From an uncultured Duncaniella sp. (GTDB lineage Bacteria > Bacteroidota > Bacteroidia > Bacteroidales > Muribaculaceae), in the NCBI GenBank assembly GCA_910577335.1, contig CAJTMJ010000013.1:1-64000 (forward strand): DNA of 64,000 nt, written 5' to 3'. The position numbers were made by a program, and so were the translations under genes. This document shows, piece by piece, positions 60,884 to 64,000 of the stretch. The notes under the pieces were generated by a model that had not been told where the DNA came from, did not search any database, and worked only from the letters and a program-made list of their open reading frames with translations. Numbering within the stretch: the first letter of the stretch is position 1; each line of letters begins with the position of its first letter.

Positions 60884-63322
60884 TCAGCCAAGTGTCACTT
60901 CCACCACATTGGAAGAACCGGCAGGCTGCATAGGCACTACATTACCCGCTATCTCTTTTCCGTTAAGCATCAGAGTCTTTACCCCACGGTTCAGATGGTC
61001 GGGATTTTTTACGATTATCTTATAGTCTGCCCCTCGGAATTTTCGGTTGACCTCATAGCCATCCCATTCCTTCGGTATGCAGGGATTAATTTCAAGTCCG
61101 TCATATCCCGGTTTGATACCGAGAATAAATTGGGTTATGGCATACCAGTTCCAAGCGGCAGTACCGGTTAGCCATGAGTTCTTTGCCTCACCGGGCTTAG
61201 CAGCATCTTTGCCGGCTGTCATCTGGCAGTATACATACGGCTCAACCTTATGCAGGTCGCTTTTCTCTTCAAGATATGCGGGGCATATCTTGCGGTAATA
61301 TTCCCATGCGCGATCACCGCGACCCAATACGGTTTCACCGATGATTACCCAAGGATTATTGTGAGCGAATATACCTGCATTTTCCTTATATCCGGCAGGA
61401 TAAGTGGAAATCTCACCATACTCCATCACATATTCGGTAAAGGCGGGGTTGTTAAGCACTATACCATGCTCGCAGTCGAGATATTTCTTTACTGAGTCAA
61501 GCGACTGTTCCACCAGTCCTTCATTCAAGCCTATACCTGCCATTGTACACCAGCCCTGCGATTCGATAAATATTTTACCCTCCTTGTTTTCATGCGAGCC
61601 TACCTTGTTGCCATAGAAGTCGTAAGCACGGAGGAACCATTCGCCGTCCCAGCCATATTTCTTCACAGCTTCTATCATCTCGTCAACATGCTTCTGCGCA
61701 CGGTCAGCCTCTTCGTTAAGACCGAGATGGCGGCAAAGCTCAACGTAGTCCTGACCATAGATAACAAACTGTCCGGCTATCATAAGAGATTCGGCTTTCG
61801 AGCCTTCGGTCTTATTTTCGGTAGTCTGGAATGATTCGTTAGGATCGTTGGAGAAACAGTTGAGGTTAAGACAATCGTTCCAGTCGGCACGTCCTATCAG
61901 AGGAAGCCCGTGAGGACCGAGGTTATTTACAACATGGTCAAACGACACTTTCAAGTGCTGCATGAGTGACACTTCCGAGCCGGGCTGATTGTCAAACGGC
62001 ACAGGCTCGTCGAGTATCGACAGGTCACCTGACTCTTTGATGTAAGCGATGGTGCCGAATATGAGCCACATAGGGTCGTCATTGAAACCACCACCTATGT
62101 CATTGTTACCACGCTTGGTGAGTGGCTGATACTGATGATAACATCCTCCGTCAGGGAACTGAGTGGAAGCGATATCGATAATGCGTTCACGGGCACGTTC
62201 AGGTATCTGATGCACAAATCCCACGAGGTCCTGATTGGAATCACGGAATCCCATGCCTCTACCGATACCGCTTTCGAAGAATGAAGCGGAACGGGAGAAA
62301 CAGAATGTGATCATGCACTGGTACTGATTCCAGATGTTGACCATACGATCAAGACGGGCATCACCGGTAGACACAGTGAAGCGGTCAAGGAGATCATCCC
62401 AGTATGCACGCAGTTCGTTGAATGCTTTGTCAACCTTTTCAGGGGTGTCAAAGCGCTTCATCATCTCTTTGGCACGTGTCTTGTTTATAACACCTTTCGA
62501 TTCCCATTTCTCATCCTGTGGATTTTCCACATATCCGAGCATGAACACGAGGTCTCGGCTTTCGCCCGGATTAAGAGTGATTTCAAGATAGTGGGATGCG
62601 ATGGGTGACCATCCGTGTGCCACGGAGTTTCTTGGCTTTCCGTCGAGCACAGCCTGTGGCTCGTCGAAGCCGTTATATAGTCCGATGAAGGTCTCGCGGT
62701 CGGTGTCAAAACCGTCCACGGGCTGATTCACGGTATAAAATGCGTAGTGATTGCGACGTTCCTTATATTCAGTTTTGTGATATATAGTGGAACCTTCGAT
62801 TTCCACCTCGCCGGTGGAGAAGTTGCGCTGGAAATTTTCCATATCGGTGGCGGCGTTCCAGAGACACCATTCCATAAATGAGAAGAGTTTGAATGTTTTT
62901 GCCTTGTCGGTCTTGTTGGTAAGCGTCAGCTTTGCGATTTCGGCATGTGTGTCAAGCGGCACGAAGAACAAGACTTTAGCCTCAAGCCCGTTTTTCTCAC
63001 CCTTGATGATGGTGTAATTCATGCCATGACGGCATTCGTATGAGTCGAGAGGTGTTTTGGTGGGTTTCCATCCGGGATTCCAGATAGTATCACCATCCTT
63101 TATGTAGAAATAACGACCTCCGGCATCCATCGGGACACCATTGTAACGATAGCGGGTCAGGCGGCGGAATTTTGCATCCTTATAAAAACTATAACCACCC
63201 GCCGAATTAGAAATGAGCGAAAAGAAATCTTTATTTCCGAGATAGTTGATCCATGGCCACGGAGTGCGCGGTTCGGTAATCACATATTCACGGGCGATGT
63301 CGTCAAAATAGCCGTATTTCAT
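60884..63322 (-). CDS. GH94 phosphorylase (cellobiose phosphorylase-like)
   Basis: 812 residues, full length for cellobiose phosphorylase. Start: MKYGYFDDIAREYVITEPRT. N-terminal beta-sandwich and linker, then the (alpha/alpha)6 catalytic barrel with SRSASFFESGIGRGMGFRDSNQDLVG, and the general-acid Asp in GRADWNDCLNLN (about 479), then FIESQGWC. It phosphorolyses a beta-1,4-disaccharide, most likely cellobiose, releasing glucose 1-phosphate. With mannanases and GH130 it fits glucomannan use. It has its own promoter at 63365. Confidence 0.9.
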   Translation of the reverse strand: MKYGYFDDIAREYVITEPRTPWPWINYLGNKDFFSLISNSAGGYSFYKDAKFRRLTRYRYNGVPMDAGGRYFYIKDGDTIWNPGWKPTKTPLDSYECRHGMNYTIIKGEKNGLEAKVLFFVPLDTHAEIAKLTLTNKTDKAKTFKLFSFMEWCLWNAATDMENFQRNFSTGEVEIEGSTIYHKTEYKERRNHYAFYTVNQPVDGFDTDRETFIGLYNGFDEPQAVLDGKPRNSVAHGWSPIASHYLEITLNPGESRDLVFMLGYVENPQDEKWESKGVINKTRAKEMMKRFDTPEKVDKAFNELRAYWDDLLDRFTVSTGDARLDRMVNIWNQYQCMITFCFSRSASFFESGIGRGMGFRDSNQDLVGFVHQIPERARERIIDIASTQFPDGGCYHQYQPLTKRGNNDIGGGFNDDPMWLIFGTIAYIKESGDLSILDEPVPFDNQPGSEVSLMQHLKVSFDHVVNNLGPHGLPLIGRADWNDCLNLNCFSNDPNESFQTTENKTEGSKAESLMIAGQFVIYGQDYVELCRHLGLNEEADRAQKHVDEMIEAVKKYGWDGEWFLRAYDFYGNKVGSHENKEGKIFIESQGWCTMAGIGLNEGLVEQSLDSVKKYLDCEHGIVLNNPAFTEYVMEYGEISTYPAGYKENAGIFAHNNPWVIIGETVLGRGDRAWEYYRKICPAYLEEKSDLHKVEPYVYCQMTAGKDAAKPGEAKNSWLTGTAAWNWYAITQFILGIKPGYDGLEINPCIPKEWDGYEVNRKFRGADYKIIVKNPDHLNRGVKTLMLNGKEIAGNVVPMQPAGSSNVVEVTLG

Positions 63323-63364
63323 TGAGATAGATTTTTAATGAGTTAGTATGTTAAAATAGATGTA

Positions 63365-63372
63365 CAAAGTTA
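63365..63372 (-). promoter_or_regulatory. Promoter -7 box (TAACTTTG) of the GH94 unit
   Basis: Minus-strand TAACTTTG, 42 nt before the GH94 ATG, just after the terminator of the upstream GH26 gene. Confidence 0.6.
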
Positions 63373-63421
63373 GTTAATTTTTGGTTTTCATTATCTCTTG
63401 TTTGATTTAGAGAAATATAAA

Positions 63422-63466
63422 AGGGGTATCAAAATGTTAACAATATGTCGAGGTTTTGATACCCCT
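63422..63466 (-). terminator. Terminator of the upstream GH26 gene
   Basis: 13-bp arms AGGGGTATCAAAA/TTTTGATACCCCT around a 19-nt loop; on the minus strand TTTTATATTT follows. Confidence 0.8.
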
Positions 63467-63519
63467 ATTAAATCTAACTGTGTTTTTCTATTCTACACAT
63501 AGGATTGAGCGGCGTGTAA

Positions 63520-64000
63520 TCAGAGATTCAAATCGCCCTGATTGAGCACGAGAGGATTATTGAGCACGGTTGACCATTCGTTAGACTTGTTCCACTGAAT
63601 GAAAGAGGGAGTGTCACCTTCCTGCTCATACCAGCCCATGAAGAAGCTCCAAAGGGCGCCGTCGATATAAGCTGCCTCGGGATCAAGGAGATTACCGCAC
63701 TCGGTAAGTGCAACAATCTTCTTACCGCCTACGAGATTATGAATTGTCTCAAACTGTTCGGTCTGATTGGTCATCGGATCAACATACAGGTCTGCGCCTA
63801 CGATGTCTACGAGGTCGTCACCGGGATAAGCGGCACGAATCTTTGACATATCGGCAAGTTTGCCCTCGTCAGAGGTCTGCACTGTCCATACCCATATAAG
63901 GTTGTTGAGACCATATTCGTTTGTGAGTTTATCACGGAGCCAGCCCCAGAGCTGCTTGGTAGTGTCAACACCTGAATTGCCCCACCAGAACCATGCGCCC
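63520..64000 (-). CDS. GH26 beta-mannanase, C-terminal part (cut by the window end)
   Basis: About 159 residues are in the window; the frame is open to 64000, so the N-terminus is outside. The visible part starts GAWFWWGNSG, the segment just after the acid/base Glu, and contains LIWVWTVQTSDEG, VDIVGADLY and the nucleophile region KIVALTECGNLLD. This is a second GH26 protein, distinct from the one at 59733-60836. A GTG at 63882 is inside the domain and is not the start. A terminator follows its stop. Confidence 0.9.
   Translation of the reverse strand, partial: GAWFWWGNSGVDTTKQLWGWLRDKLTNEYGLNNLIWVWTVQTSDEGKLADMSKIRAAYPGDDLVDIVGADLYVDPMTNQTEQFETIHNLVGGKKIVALTECGNLLDPEAAYIDGALWSFFMGWYEQEGDTPSFIQWNKSNEWSTVLNNPLVLNQGDLNL

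Noticed and set aside
1..64000. Insertion sequences, integrases or prophage
   Set aside because: No transposase, integrase, capsid or terminase-like protein was found on either strand.

Overview
The window looks like chromosomal DNA of a gut-type Bacteroidales, most likely a Muribaculaceae-like anaerobe; this placement is inference. Supporting signs are the Bacteroidota promoter signature TAnnTTTG (often with TTTG about 19-20 nt upstream) in front of many genes, start codons without Shine-Dalgarno sequences, a type IX secretion sortase (PorU), the ParA-ParB-DUF5683-lytic transglycosylase order, a NigD-like lipoprotein, a 2-oxoacid:ferredoxin oxidoreductase, and a mannan-processing cluster of the Bacteroides fragilis type. 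No transposase, integrase, phage gene, CRISPR array or rRNA was seen.

Layout. 0-1.5 kb: a repeat-rich gene-free stretch, recO, a small membrane protein and tRNA-Arg(ACG). 1.6-8.6 kb, minus strand: Ala/Lys-rich lipoprotein, PorU, a WYL regulator, an NhaC-type antiporter and a GH25 lysozyme-like lipoprotein. 8.65-8.75 kb: SRP RNA. 8.8-11.4 kb: a fused ABC-ATPase/DUF4435 protein behind an AraC regulator, the best candidate for a defence function. 11.5-19.5 kb, mostly plus: small unknown gene, GT4 (minus), secreted cyclophilin, pfkA-ABC ATPase-NigD, then a four-subunit 2-oxoacid:ferredoxin oxidoreductase operon. 19.6-25.9 kb, minus: MltD-like lytic transglycosylase, DUF5683, ParB, ParA, a repeat block, and a histidine-kinase-like membrane protein. 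26.1-29.9 kb: HipA-like kinase + DUF3037 pair, then an AT-rich LuxR regulator and a GH13 protein with degraded catalytic motifs. 30.0-31.3 kb: ECF sigma factor with a membrane-anchored partner.

31.6-42 kb is a coherent plus-strand cluster that reads as peptidoglycan salvage: secreted amidase with an inserted golvesin-like domain, GT2, a DUF4922 protein with a GalT/HIT-type motif, SpoIID-domain protein, AmpG-like importer, NamZ (DUF1343) exo-muramidase and a BadF-type amino-sugar kinase. It meets a minus-strand dCMP deaminase-CtpA-5-formyl-THF ligase group.

44.8-45.5 kb holds a tiny two-gene unit of unknown function. 45.8-53.5 kb is a housekeeping run (META lipoprotein, M24 peptidase, CCA-adding enzyme, QueD, QueE, flippase-like protein, 5'-nucleotidase, DUF486), followed by a minus-strand U32 protein. 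55.6-64 kb, minus, is a glucomannan-processing locus: GH26 mannanase (cut by the window end), GH94 phosphorylase, second GH26, GH130 mannosylglucose phosphorylase, GPH sugar symporter and cellobiose 2-epimerase. These fit a route in which mannanases release oligosaccharides, the symporter imports them, the epimerase converts the reducing mannose to glucose, and the phosphorylases cleave the disaccharides.

Two dispersed repeat types stand out: a 20-bp motif AAAAAGTTTAAATCAGTTCA in four intergenic places, and CAATTGACAATT-type arrays that supply the stop codons of two unrelated genes.
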